Notes: generated by a model not told the origin, from the sequence alone. 64,000 nucleotides of DNA from Bathynomus jamesi (GCA_023014485.1 JAJOZX010007495.1:145001-209000); one strand, 5' to 3'. Positions 34,411-43,750 are shown, numbered from the stretch's first letter. Numbers and translations are program-made.

Positions 34411-35541
34411 GAAGACCCTTAAGCAAAATCTCAGTGAAAATAAAGTTTTAGAACTGGGAGACTTTTCTGAGACCTATTCTTTCATCACTCAAGATGCACC
34501 ACAGAGCTTCCATTGGACAAATGAACAAGTTACATTACACCCAATGGTTGTATATAAAATGGAAGATGGTAAATAGAGCCACATTAGCTATTGCATCATT
34601 AGTGATAGTTTAGATCATAACACTGCAGCAGTGTATACATTTCAACAATTTTTAATTCAAGACATTAAAGTGAGATTCCCTAATATGAAAACATCGAAAT
34701 ATTTTTCCAATGGTTGTGCTGGATAATACAAAAACCATTTTAATTTTAGCAATTTATGCCATCATGAAACAGATTTTGATGAAACAGATTTTGGTATAAG
34801 GGCAGAGTGGAACTTTTTTGCCACTAGTCATGGCAAAAATGCCTGTGATGGCATTGGAGGAAGTGTGAAGAGAGCAGCAGCTAAAGCTAGTTTGCAAAGA
34901 ACAACAACAGGACACATCTTGTCTCCACGGAGTTTCTATGACTTTTATACACAAAATTTTGAGTCCATCAAGTTTAAATTCATTACAAAAGAACAAATAA
35001 ATCATCATAAAACAGAACTCAATAGTAGGTTTGAAAAAGCAGTGACAGTGAAGGGCACACAAAAGTTTTCACAGAATTGTGCCAATGTCTCAGAGTCACA
35101 TTAAAATTTATTTAGTTTCAGACTCCAATGACTACAATGTTGTTAGGGTTATGACCTCTGAACAAGGTGACTCAGACATGAGTCCAGATTTATCAAATGA
35201 GCAAAAATTTATTGTGGGAAAGTATGTTGCATGTATTTATGATGGTAGAAAATATCTAGGAATCATTTTAGATTATTCAGAAGAATTCCAAGATTATAAA
35301 ATCAAGTTTCTAACTACTCCTATTTCCAACAAAAACAATAGATACTATTTCCCAACTAATAAAGATGTTTGTTGGGTGAAGCAAAAAACATCCTTCATGA
35401 AATGTCAACTCCTAATATTCAATCTGGCACAAGAGTTGTGTATATCTTTGAAATACATGATACTGAGAATTAGGCTAGGTACCAAAAATGTTTCAGATTT
35501 AATGTATTGTATAGCAATTATTTTTATTCAAGTAATGTCTT
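34411..35541 (+). pseudogene. Sola-like transposase copy 2, catalytic and C-terminal part
   Basis: After the nested insert the frame resumes KTLKQNLSENKVLELGDFSE, CIISDSLDHNTAAVYTF, KTSKYFSNGCAG, then AEWNFFATSHGKNACDGIGG and SVKRAAAKASLQRTTTG. SHGK..CDG.GG..KR..A.ASLQ is a hallmark block of this transposase type. VKGTQKFSQNC and the terminal domain GKYVACIYDGRKYLGIILDY ... NKDVCWVK follow. TAG codons near 34575 and 34725 and a shift near 35400 inactivate it. Confidence 0.75.
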
Positions 35542-35841
35542 AATTTGTCCAATAAAACAAAACTATACTAGCAATATTTTTTTTGCCTTTGAAGATCGAC
35601 AAAGTTGAGAGAGAGTTATTACCTATTATTATTATTGAGTTTTAGGAAAACACTACTAAGTTTATCTTATAGCTATACTTAATCCACTTGTAAGTCAAGA
35701 AAAACATCATATAAGAGAGGTTAATAAGTAAAATAGGCATAATGGTGCAAGTTCAAAGTTCAGCAAATAGAATGTGTTTTTAACCTCCACCACCATCTAA
35801 TGAAGGGGAAAAATACACAATGTCATTGACTAATTCATATA

Positions 35842-36596
35842 CAGGGTGGGCCGTAAGTTTCCATACATAGGAAAATTTAAACGTTTGTTTTTATGTTTCA
35901 GATACCCTAAAAATATGCGTTTGTAAGATCTTGTTTACTGATGAAGCAAATTTTTACGTCAATGGAGAGGTTAATCGGCAAAACATACGTTATTGGAGTA
36001 ATGCTAACCCTAACTGGCTGAGTCCGACGAAGATGCAAGGTGCCGGTAAAGTGATGGTGTGGGCCGGGATATGGGGTGACAGAATTATTGGACCAATTTT
36101 TGTCAGTGGAAATCTTAATGCCGAAAGGTATCTTAACATGTTGCAAGAAGAGATTTTCCCATCCCTGCTAAACGAGGAAGGTAACTTCCCAGTTTACTTC
36201 CAGCAAGATGGAGCTCCACCTCATTATGGTCTTCACGTGCGTCGGTATTTGGATCAGCAGTTTCCGGATGCTTGGATTGGTCGGCGTGGTCCTGTGGAGT
36301 GGCCTCCCAGATTCCCAGATCTCACCCCCCTTGATTTCTATCTTTGGGGGCACTTGAAGGCCATGGTGTATCAGGAAAAGATATGAGACATAAATCATCT
36401 AAAGGAACGTATCACCAACGCCATTACAAGCATAACGTCAACTGTGCTAATGCGTGTTCATCAACAGTGGGGAACACGTATTGAAATATGTTTTCAAAAC
36501 AATGGCAACCATGTAGAGCATATTATATAAATAAAAATGGTTGTCCATAAAAAAATGTTTATTTTTCCTATGTATGGAAACTTACGGCCCACCCTG
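35842..36596 (+). mobile_element. mariner-type transposon, N-terminally deleted
   Basis: TA flanks (35840-35841, 36597-36598). Inverted ends start CAGGGTGGGCCGTAAGTTTC and continue about 35 bp (CATACATAGGAAAA). The 755-bp copy keeps the catalytic half of the transposase. Confidence 0.9.
35904..36525 (+). pseudogene. mariner transposase catalytic domain, DD41D
   Basis: The frame reads [20 protein letters not shown] (first Asp), [40 protein letters not shown] (second Asp), then [20 protein letters not shown] (third Asp in PLD). I count 41 residues between the second and third Asp, placing it in a DD41D lineage. A stop at 36384-36386 interrupts the C-terminus, which continues DINHLKERITNAI. The helix-turn-helix half is missing. 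Confidence 0.8.
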
Positions 36597-37003
36597 TAGA
36601 AGAGTAATTGAGATACAAAATGACAAAAAAAAATCTTGAATATCTGTATCATAGTGGGTGAGGCCCCCCAAAAAATATTCAAACTGATATAATTTAACTA
36701 TTTGATTAAGTGCATTAAATTATTACTTAGAGTCAATTATTCTTTAGGATTTGAGCATTCAAATAGTTTTTACATTTTTTTCCTAGCTCAACTAGGGACT
36801 GAGTTATAGACTTTTACAAATTAAGGGGCCAGCCCACACCACCAAAATTGGGAGGCCCATAACTTTTGAACCGTTACTCTGATTGCTCTGAAACTCAAAC
36901 TTTTGTGTTTTTCAGCATAAACAACCCTGTATAGCAATTTTAGGCAAAATCTAAGTGGGTGTGGTTTCAGGTAATACCTGATTGATTTGTCCTGGAATGA
37001 CCC

Positions 37004-37083
37004 AGACTTGATCTATAAAAATACTTTTTCAGTCATAGAGTAGTAGATTTTTGGAATGACTTGCGATATGATGTGATAAACAG
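37004..37083 (+). pseudogene. LINE C-terminus, second part
   Basis: The frame LDLYKYFFSHRVVDFWNDLR followed by YDVINS continues from 28198 and resumes at 38144-38190 (SSLVNLVNL) after a hAT-like insertion. FF..R.V..WN.L is the usual C-terminal signature of CR1-group RT proteins. Confidence 0.8.
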
Positions 37084-38143
37084 CAGGGCCACCAAGAGGG
37101 CAGGGAAGCCGGGTTAAATTCCCGGGGCCTGGACCTGTAGCAGGCTCAGAAAGGGGGGGAATAAAATCTGAACATATTAATATTAAAGCAATTGATTAAA
37201 TAACAGAGAGGAAATATAATTAATGAACATACATTTTATAGAGATTATAGGAAGACCAACTGACATCTGGGAACTATTGTAATTGAAAGCCAGTTAACCT
37301 GAACTTTAAATTTCATCAGAATCACTTACCACTTTGCTAAAGAGAAGGCAAAGAAAGTACACTTCTAATTATGAAAATCTTGCAGTAAACAATTGTCGGA
37401 TCAATCCCAGAATAGGCACCTGAAATCATTTTTAGGTGCTTAATCTGGGATTGAGGCAAAACACAGGTGCTTAATCTGGGAATGAGGAGAAAAAAATATA
37501 AACAGTTTTTAGAGATATAATTTCATTATTTTTATCAATATTTGAAAAAATCAACTCTAACCTAACCTAACCTATATCTATACCAATTTATGTGGCAAGA
37601 TAGATTTGCTTCAGATGGATTCAGAAACATTTGGGCTCATATTGCAGGAATTTATAATATCTAAAATTTTTCTTTATTCATTAAACCACTTTAAACCTTT
37701 TATAACTTTGCCTTTATTACATTTGTAATAAACTTTGTATAAACAATAAATTTTGTAATCATCAGGTTTTTTTTATTTAATTCCTTGCAAGGTGCCTATT
37801 CTGGGATTGAGGTTGAACGCAGGTGCTTCATCTGGGATTGAGGTACATCAGGTGCCTATTCTGGGATTGACCCCAATTGTCTTGCCTGCTTGGACTGGTA
37901 CTGCATTTGTAAATTGTATGGTGATAGAATTAATATAATAATTGATCAATTCAAAAAATAAAATGGTAATTTTCTTCCAAGTTGTTTATTCATACTGTAT
38001 GTTTTGAATAGTGACTTGGACATATACCATATCAGTTTGCTTATTATGTACACAAAAAACATTCATAATAAATACTGAGTAAATAGGGGGGGGCCAATAT
38101 ATCAATCCTTCCCCAGGGCCTATGACAGCTCCTCCTGGCTCTG
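37084..38143. mobile_element. hAT-like element, 1,060 bp, no coding capacity
   Basis: The near-identical TSDs ATAAACAG (37076-37083) and GTAAACAG (38144-38151) match 7 of 8. Ends: CAGGGCCACCAAGAGG and, inverted, CAGAGCCAGGAGGAGC. No transposase frame survives. It contains the 476-bp MITE at 37398-37873. Removing it restores the LINE C-terminal frame. Confidence 0.75.
37398..37873. mobile_element. 476-bp MITE built of CAATCCCAGAATAGGCACCT repeats
   Basis: Perfect 8-bp TSDs CAATTGTC lie at 37390-37397 and 37874-37881. Ends GG(A/G)TCAATCCCAGAATAGG continue CACCT. The AGGTGC(C/T)T..TCTGGGATTGAGG motif recurs six times in both orientations, near both ends. The superfamily (hAT or Merlin by TSD length) is open. 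Confidence 0.85.
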
Positions 38144-38283
38144 GTAAACAGCAGCTCATTAGTTAATTTGGTGAATTTGTAGTTTTGACCAACCATGGAA
38201 TTTTTTGATGAAAAATGTGTCATTTGAGAGCTCTTCAAATTCTGAACTTTTTTATTTACCATTTTGCTCACAAATGAATGACA

Positions 38284-38388
38284 GTTGAATAAATTAACAG
38301 AACCGTTTCAGCCAATCAGCTTCATCCTAGATCATTGAATAAATTAATAGAATCATTTTAGTCAATCAGCTTCGTCCTAGATCACACC
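38284..38388 (+). repeat. Direct duplication, about 52-bp unit
   Basis: TTGAATAAATTAACAGAACC ... CAGCTTCATCCTAGATCA occurs twice in tandem with a few substitutions. Nothing coding is associated. Confidence 0.8.
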
Positions 38389-38459
38389 ATACACACAGCA
38401 CTTTCATTTGAAATCAGTTTGAAAATAGTGAGTCTGTGCAGTGGATCTATCTACTTATG

Positions 38460-38900
38460 AGTTGCCCCCAGTTAATTGAATGTCAGGTTAGGGTAGTGGT
38501 GGCCAACCATTTTTTGATGCGTGCCATTTTTAGGTTAGGTTTAATTCGGATGCAGCAAAAAAAAATTTTGAAAAAATTACTAATAAAATATATAATATTT
38601 ACCTTAAATAGAAATATAATATGAAAAATATTTACCTTAATGAGATTACATCTTAACTGCTTAACTACATCTTAACTGCTTAAATCTTTGATTTTTAATA
38701 TTTAGTGTTAGAAGTGAAAATTTAGCACAATTCATACTAGACCTCGATGCGCCACTTCAAAGTACTTGATGCGCCACCTTTGGCACAATGCGCTGCGGTT
38801 GGCCACCACTGGGTTAGGGCAACTGAATATTATTAGGTCAAATAAATGCTGTTAGGTCAATTGAATACCAGGTTAAGTCAACTGTACGCCCTTGACAATT
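38460..38900. repeat. Degenerate 20-21-bp repeat array (GGTTAGGNCAACTGAATRCC)
   Basis: Variants of GGTCAATTGAATACCAGGTT and AGGGCAACTGAATATTATTA flank the MITE at 38494-38811 and lead into the palindromic module at 38895-38950 (CTTGACAATTGGTTAGGTTA). The cleaner version of this repeat is at 40309-40455. Confidence 0.6.
38494..38811. mobile_element. hAT-type MITE, 318 bp
   Basis: Perfect 8-bp TSDs GGTTAGGG lie at 38486-38493 and 38812-38819. Ends TAGTGGTGGCCAACC and, inverted, CAGTGGTGGCCAACC. GATGCGCCAC motifs repeat near the right end. No coding sequence. Confidence 0.9.
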
Positions 38901-39591
38901 GGTTAGGTTAAGTCATAATATTTTCCTTAGTTTTAACGAAAATATCGGGTAAACTTTAAATAGCTGTAACTTTCTTAATATTCATTTGCGACAAATTTGC
39001 CATAGAAGAAAAGTGTCTTAGAATTATTGAAACTACCTATTGTAAAGACAAAATTCCTAAAATTCCGTGGCTGGTCAAAACTACAAATTGACCATTAATT
39101 TTAAAAATTTAGACACTTTCATGAGTGAGATAGTTTCTAGATTGTATATAGTATATATTCTTAGCTTCAGTTATTTAGGGTAATTTAGGGTTAATATTTG
39201 GCTGGACACAGGGGCTAATGAGAAATGAGAGGTTGTTTCACTAGCACTATTTTTCATGCACTTTACGATGGTACTAATCATTTTTTGTCAAAATACAAGA
39301 TTATAGAAAAAATTATGTTACATTTTTATAGTGAATATTTCCTGTTTTGGCTAAAATATACTTTTTTTCACAAAATATTTTTCCTGATTAGGTTATTTTT
39401 TCGCTATTCTGTGACTTAATTAGTTGGTTGGTTTCTGTTCTGTTTATTTTTTTTTCTAATTGGATTCAATTTGGTAGTGTTTGTGATAGAATTATGACAT
39501 GCTATTCGTGTGATTTCTGACTTTGAGAACTTGATTCGTCATGTGCCCTAGATGAAGAGAAAGCATTGGATATTTTTATCAATTATGGCAT

Positions 39592-40213
39592 TAGGTAAAT
39601 ATGGATATTACGGCCTCCACCCAATTTTGATGCCAAAATACATTTTCCTAGTAGTGTATGATATGCTTTATTCAAATCTGGCCTTCATTTTATGTGGAAA
39701 TGAACCAATCAAAAGTTATGAGACTTCAAAGTTTTAACATATTTTGGTTTATTTCCCCATAAAATGAATGCCAGATTTTAACATTGCACATCAAATACTA
39801 CTAGAAAAATGTATTCCAGTGTCCAAATTGCTAGAGAACCTACCTAACCTAACCTAACCCTAATATTAGGTTAGGTTGGGTAGGTTAGGTTGGGTAGGTT
39901 AGGTTGGGTAGGTTAGGTTGGGTAGGTTAGGTTGGGTAGGTTAGGTTGGGTAGGTTAGGTTAGGTAGGTTCTCTAGCAATTTGGACACTGGAATGCATTT
40001 TTCTAGTAGTATTTGATGTGCAATGTTAAAATCTGGCCTTCATTTTATGGGGAAATGAACCAAAATATGTTAAAACTTTGAAGTCTCTAACTTTTCATTG
40101 GTTCATTTCCACATAAAATGAAGGCCAGATTTGAACAAAGCACATCATACACTACTAGGAAAATGTATTTTGGCATCAAAATTGGGTGGAGGCCATAATA
40201 TCCATATTTACCT
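39592..40213. repeat. Large palindrome with telomere-like loop
   Basis: Arms of about 260 bp (39592-39856 and 39949-40213) are near-identical inverted copies, from AGGTAAATATGGATATTA outside to CAAATTGCTAGAGAACCTAC inside. Each arm is itself a weaker palindrome: CAAATCTGGCCTTCATTTTA and its inverse ATAAAATGAATGCCAGATTT flank AAGTTTTAACATATTTTGG. The loop is TTAGG-derived. Confidence 0.9.
39866..39970 (+). repeat. (TTAGGTTGGGTAGG)n telomere-like tandem repeat
   Basis: Six to seven copies of a 14-bp unit that is TTAGGT plus a variant TGGGTAGG, preceded by CCTAACCTAACCCTAATA. It forms the loop of the palindrome. The arthropod telomere unit is TTAGG; this interstitial version is a derivative. 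Confidence 0.9.
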
Positions 40214-40308
40214 GGCATTATTCTCTCATCCTTAACTTGCCCGAAATGTGACACAGTGCCTAATACAAAAAGATCAGAAGATATTTAGGTGAAATAACCA
40301 ATATTAAC

Positions 40309-40455
40309 CAGTTAGGCCAACTGAATGCCCAGTTAGGCCAACTGAATGCCCAGTTAGGCCAACTGAATGCCCAGTTAAGCCAACTGAATGCCCAGTTAGG
40401 CCAACTGAATGCCCAGTTAGGCCAACTGAATGCCCGGTTAGGCCAACTGAATGCC
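40309..40455 (+). repeat. 21-bp minisatellite, 7 copies
   Basis: CAGTTAGGCCAACTGAATGCC repeats seven times with only two or three substitutions (one GTTAAGCC, one CGGTTAGG). It runs directly into CTTGATAATTGGTTAGGTTA, the recurrent palindromic module. Apparent protein repeats on the minus strand are an artefact. Confidence 0.95.
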
Positions 40456-41119
40456 CTTGATAATTGGTTAGGTTAAGTAATGATATTTTCATTAGGTTAA
40501 ACGAAAATGATGAAAATGATATAGCCTGAAGTTGAAATAAAAAATATATTTTTCTAGTGAATTTTGGTGTGCTCTGTTCAAATATAACCTTCATTTCCTG
40601 TGTAAATATGACGAAATATGACTCCAAAATAATGTAAACACATTCTTATTTCTTTACATTTTGCACAGGTTTACATTTGCACAGGTTGGTTAGGTTAGTT
40701 AATTTAGTTAGGTTAGCTAGTTTTTTATCAGAATTACATTTTCCTGTAGTTTTCTCTGCTTTGTTGGAATTTGAGACACATTTCTTGTGCAAATCAGTAG
40801 AAACACTCCGTATTTTGGAATGGAAAAAAAAAGAAGTAGTTTCTATTCATTTGCACAAGAAATGAGGGTATTATTATAGTGATACACCCGTCTAACATCC
40901 AGCAATTATTATATGTTCATTAAGTAGATTTTTTAATTCTGACACTTTCCTTCTATAGTATTTCTATCGCAAATGCTTCGTTTTTTAGATATAAATATTT
41001 TTTTGGTGTGTATCTACTGTGTGTTCGTACATTCATTTGTGTGTTCATTTGTGTGACCATTACATGTCTGCCCAATCACTGCGCTCCATCCATTTTGAAT
41101 TTGAATTATTTTGCTACCA

Positions 41120-41304
41120 GAATGGCTTCGTGTGACGCGTGCTCGTTTGATTATTCCAGCTGTATTGTCGCTTTCTACGAAAATTTAGAAAAAAGTATCG
41201 AGTTTCTGCGTGCTCACGGTGTTCTACCAACAGTAGTGAAGTGTCCACATTGTAAAATGGAGTGTACATATCGTCAAAACCAGAAACTGTGGCGTTGTAG
41301 ATAG
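41120..41304 (+). pseudogene. Merlin-like transposase N-terminus (zinc ribbon)
   Basis: The frame MASCDACSFDYSSCIVAFYE, then NLEKSIEFLRAHGVLPTVVK and CPHCKMECTYRQNQKLWRCR, ends at TAG. The CPHC...WRC ribbon is typical of Merlin/ISXO2-like transposases. It may end at a former exon border or be truncated, since no DDE domain follows. An upstream ATG (41008) adds a hydrophobic stretch I consider spurious. Confidence 0.65.
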
Positions 41305-41321
41305 ATTAGGTCAATTTTGAA

Positions 41322-41570
41322 GGTGAAATTTATGTTTTTCCTATGGTTTTTGATGTATTTTGAACGAATCTGACCTTCAAAACTATCGGAAATGACTCAT
41401 TTTCTGTGATTTTCCCCACCCGAGAACTTTTGGTTCCCACCAGGGTCCCCCAGATTGCCGGCTGGGGGGAAGGGGGGGTATCTAAAAAATGAGTCATTTC
41501 CGATGGTTTTGAAGGTCAGATTCGTTCAAAACATCAAAAACCATAGGAAAAACATAAATTTCACCTCTAA
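41322..41570. repeat. Hairpin with about 80-bp arms
   Basis: AAATTTATGTTTTTCCTATG ... GGAAATGACTCATTTT (41327-41402) is repeated inverted at 41488-41563 with few mismatches. The loop is G/C-rich (CCCACCCGAGAAC...GCCGGCTGGGGGGAAGG). Confidence 0.9.
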
Positions 41571-41696
41571 AGGGAGATGGGTGTAATACTATAAATTTAC
41601 TGAAATGGGTATCAGATTCGAACAAAGCAGAGAAAACTACACTAGAAAAATGTAATTTTGATAAAAAATGTAGCCCCTGTGTCCAGCCAAATATTT

Positions 41697-42327
41697 ACCT
41701 AATTTGGTGGTAGTAAATAGTTATATATTAATTAGCTGACTTGAGATTGACATTTTGCAAGATTTTATTATTACCCTATTAAAATGTAGCTCATGACATG
41801 GATTACCTCGACAGCCTCAGTGGCTTCATGTTTTCCAAATGAAATGCAATAAAATGTAATGTAATGATAAGCCAGTGGCTTCAAGTTTTCCAAATGTAAT
41901 TTTATACATTAATTAAATTATATAAAGGAAGCTTTAAGTTTAAGCCCTGCTGTCCTGAACTACGTAATGGGCCTAGCCAAGAATGGGGCCAATGGGCGTA
42001 AATGAGTTTTGTTTACATTTGACGTCACAACCTTACGAGTACAATGAAAGCATGCGACTTCAAGTTTTGGACGAAAAATGGCTTTAAAACTTTCGTGATG
42101 TTAAAGCGCCCATTCAACGTGTTAAGCGAAAGTAAAGCGTGTTATTTCTTGATGTCATGTCAAGTGTGCCGCGTTCTTTTCCTCCAAAATTCAAGATCCG
42201 ACTAAATTTCACCACAGTCACAGTGTAAGTATATATATAGTGTTTGACTTCTGGCATTTTCAGCCTGCGCAGGAATCTTGTACCCTGTTTTGTTTCTACG
42301 TCATTACTCAAACACACTAGTTGCCTG

Positions 42328-42389
<62 letters not shown>
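41697..42389. other. Mostly unassigned; ends in (GA)n(TA)n
   Basis: I see no domain-bearing frame. GCCAGTGGCTTCAAGTTTTCC-like and nearby CTCAGTGGCTTCATGTTTTC sequences form a loose direct repeat (41815-41900). (GA)n at 42332-42360 and (TA)n at 42361-42389 adjoin the next hAT MITE. A region at 41940-42330 looks less repetitive than its surroundings and could be unique sequence. Confidence 0.5.
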
Positions 42390-42391
<2 letters not shown>

Positions 42392-42995
42392 AAGGTGGGC
42401 ACCCGGGCCTCAAAAAGGACCGACGGTCCCGGTCCTTGCCTCAAACTGGACCGACGGTCCCGGTCACGGTCCTTTCTGAAGATAGGACCTAGGAACGACT
42501 CGGTCCTTGGTCCTTATATATAATATAAGTGAAAAATTTGATTAAAATGAAAAATGAAATTAAAGTCACTGAGCCCTGACCTTTTCGGCTTGAGGACGTC
42601 CTTCTGCTCACCCTTGGGGCCCAGGTATTCAAAGTATTTGTCCAGGTACGGCCAGGGATTGCCGGGTTCAGTTCTTCCGCTAGGAGCTCCAGTTGCTTGA
42701 CTTGAAGTTGAAGCACTAACATCAGTAGATTCTTCGTCTCCTCCAGGTGTTGAAACAAGTTTCAGTTCAGTCTCAGTCTCTTTCTGAGTCTTCTGGAGGA
42801 AACGATCCATCTTCTTTAGAACTTCAAATAATCACTAAACACACTAAAAAAGACCGTCCGGACCGGACCGTCCGGAATTGCTTAAAAATGGACCGTCGCT
42901 CCTCATTTCGGTCCTCACTGAGAAAAGGACTGACTTTCCCGCTCACGATCCTTAAAAAGGACCGAGTTCCTGGAACTCGGTCCTGCCCACCTTTG
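42390..42995 (-). mobile_element. hAT MITE family X, copy 1 (606 bp)
   Basis: Ends CAAAGGTGGGCACCCGGGCC and, inverted, CAAAGGTGGGCAGGACCGAG, with many GGACCGACGGTCC palindromes subterminally. Minus-strand frame 42810-42514 keeps MDRFLQKTQKETETELKLVS joined to KPKRSGLSD, N- and C-terminal bits of a hAT transposase. (TA)n lies on both sides. A second copy is at 53489-54138. Confidence 0.85.
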
Positions 42996-43009
42996 TGTAT
43001 ATGTATATA

Positions 43010-43014
<5 letters not shown>

Positions 43015-43065
<51 letters not shown>
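43015..43065. repeat. (TA)n microsatellite
   Basis: About 50 bp of TA between the hAT MITE and the tRNA-bearing repeat. Confidence 0.95.
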
Positions 43066-43068
<3 letters not shown>

Positions 43069-43139
43069 TAGAAACGACGTAAATAAGGAGCGTCTCTGCA
43101 CACGGGGAAGAGAAATAACGAATAAATGAAAAATGAGGC

Positions 43140-43209
43140 GAACCGCCCGGGAATCGAACCCAGGGCCTTCCAATTGCCGGTTGGATGCGCTACCATTACA
43201 CCACGGACC
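43140..43209 (-). tRNA. tRNA-like sequence (anticodon loop CCGGCAA), in repeat
   Basis: The 70-nt sequence has a B box (GGTTCGATTCC), an A-box-like TGGTGTAATGGTAGCG, a T stem CTGGG/CCCGG and an anticodon stem TCCAA/TTGGA around CCGGCAA. The formal anticodon is GGC (Ala), but U33 is replaced by C and the acceptor stem GGTCCGT/GCGGTTC has a U-U mismatch. It is more likely a tRNA-derived repeat or pseudogene than a working tRNA. Confidence 0.5.
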
Positions 43210-43260
43210 TCGATCAATCATAAATCGAAATTCTCCTACATAGGGCAGAAACCAATGCCC

Positions 43261-43303
43261 AACCGGCAATTGGAAGGCCCTGGGTTCGATTCCCGGGCGG
43301 TTC
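43261..43303 (+). tRNA. Partial tRNA-like sequence (3' half)
   Basis: It begins at AACCGGCAATTGG inside the anticodon arm and includes the B box GGGTTCGATTCCCGG. The 5' half is missing; its junction follows the end of the inverted unit. Confidence 0.6.
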
Positions 43304-43494
43304 GCCTCATTTTTCATTTATTCGTTATTTCTCTTCCCCGTGTGCAGAGACGCTCCTTATTTACGTCGTTTCTATTCATTTATATACTGCGTGGTCATTG
43401 CAGTTAAATGCACATATTCACGATTTGCGAGGGTGCCCTCTCAGGGCATTGGTTTCTGCCCTATGTAGGAGAATTTCGATTTATGATTGATCGA

Positions 43495-43564
43495 GGTCCG
43501 TGGTGTAATGGTAGCGCATCCAACCGGCAATTGGAAGGCCCTGGGTTCGATTCCCGGGCGGTTC
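43495..43564 (+). tRNA. tRNA-like sequence, identical to the copy at 43140-43209
   Basis: Same 70-nt sequence in plus orientation, with the same anticodon-loop and acceptor defects. The identity of the two copies and their shared flanks indicate recent duplication. Confidence 0.5.
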
Positions 43565-43669
43565 GCCTCATTTTTCATTTATTCGTTATTTCTCTTCCCC
43601 GTGTGCAGAGACGCTCCTTATTTACGTCGTTTCTATTCATTTATATACTGCGTGGTCATTGCAGTTAAA

Positions 43670-43671
<2 letters not shown>

Positions 43672-43715
<44 letters not shown>
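43672..43715. repeat. (TA)n microsatellite
   Basis: Terminal (TA)n of the third tRNA-bearing unit. Confidence 0.95.
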
Positions 43716-43718
<3 letters not shown>

Positions 43719-43750
43719 TAAAATCACAGAATAACACGTGATCTTATTAA

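Larger units (their letters stand above)
28199..37003 (+). mobile_element. Long-TIR DNA transposon, 4-bp TSD (Sola-like), copy 2, 8.8 kb
   Basis: TSD AGAC lies at 28195-28198 and 37004-37007. Ends begin GGGTCATTCCAGGACAAATC on both sides and extend as inverted arms of about 430 bp (28199-28640 and 36600-37003). A multi-part transposase relic runs on the plus strand from about 29950 to 35480. Three later insertions inflate it: Tigger 28975-29788, TAGGGTGGTCC-type 31689-34402, mariner 35842-36596. Without them it would be about 4.5 kb. Confidence 0.85.
39200..41688 (+). mobile_element. Merlin-like element containing nested palindromes
   Basis: Inverted ends GGCTGGACACAGGGGCTA (18 bp, identical) lie at 39200 and 41688. 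Flanking octamers TAATATTT and AAATATTT match 7 of 8. GG-starting ends, an 8-bp TSD and an internal IS1016/Merlin-type zinc ribbon fit the Merlin superfamily. The interior holds a 0.6-kb palindrome with telomere-like repeats, a 7-copy 21-bp array and a second hairpin. Most of the transposase is absent. Confidence 0.7.
43066..43680. repeat. tRNA-bearing repeat: one inverted, one partial and one full unit
   Basis: The unit contains CAGGGCATTGGTTTCTGCCC, a tRNA-like sequence, then TCATTTTTCATTTATTCGTT, GTGCAGAGACGCTCC, ACGTCGTTTCTATTC and CTGCGTGGTCATTGCAGTTA before (TA)n. Unit 1 (43066-43260) is inverted, unit 2 (43261-43388) starts in the middle of the tRNA-like part, and unit 3 (43389-43680) is complete. 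The 56442-57090 array is a diverged relative. Confidence 0.85.

Noticed and set aside
39866..39970. True chromosome end
   Set aside because: The repeat is short, degenerate (14-bp unit) and enclosed in a palindrome inside a transposon with sequence continuing on both sides.
40304..40627. Minus-strand frame with seven copies of GHSVGLT
   Set aside because: It is a translation of the 21-bp minisatellite, whose period is a multiple of three; no start context or other protein-like sequence.
41008..41119. Signal peptide upstream of the zinc-ribbon fragment
   Set aside because: The hydrophobic stretch comes from an upstream ATG; homology to the second relic (19868) starts at the internal ATG at 41120.
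43140..43564. Functional tRNA-Ala genes
   Set aside because: U33 is C and the acceptor stem is mispaired; the copies are part of a repeat.
42915..43741. Several frames with Ile-Tyr repeats near 43 kb
   Set aside because: They are translations of (TA)n arrays and the tRNA-bearing repeat.
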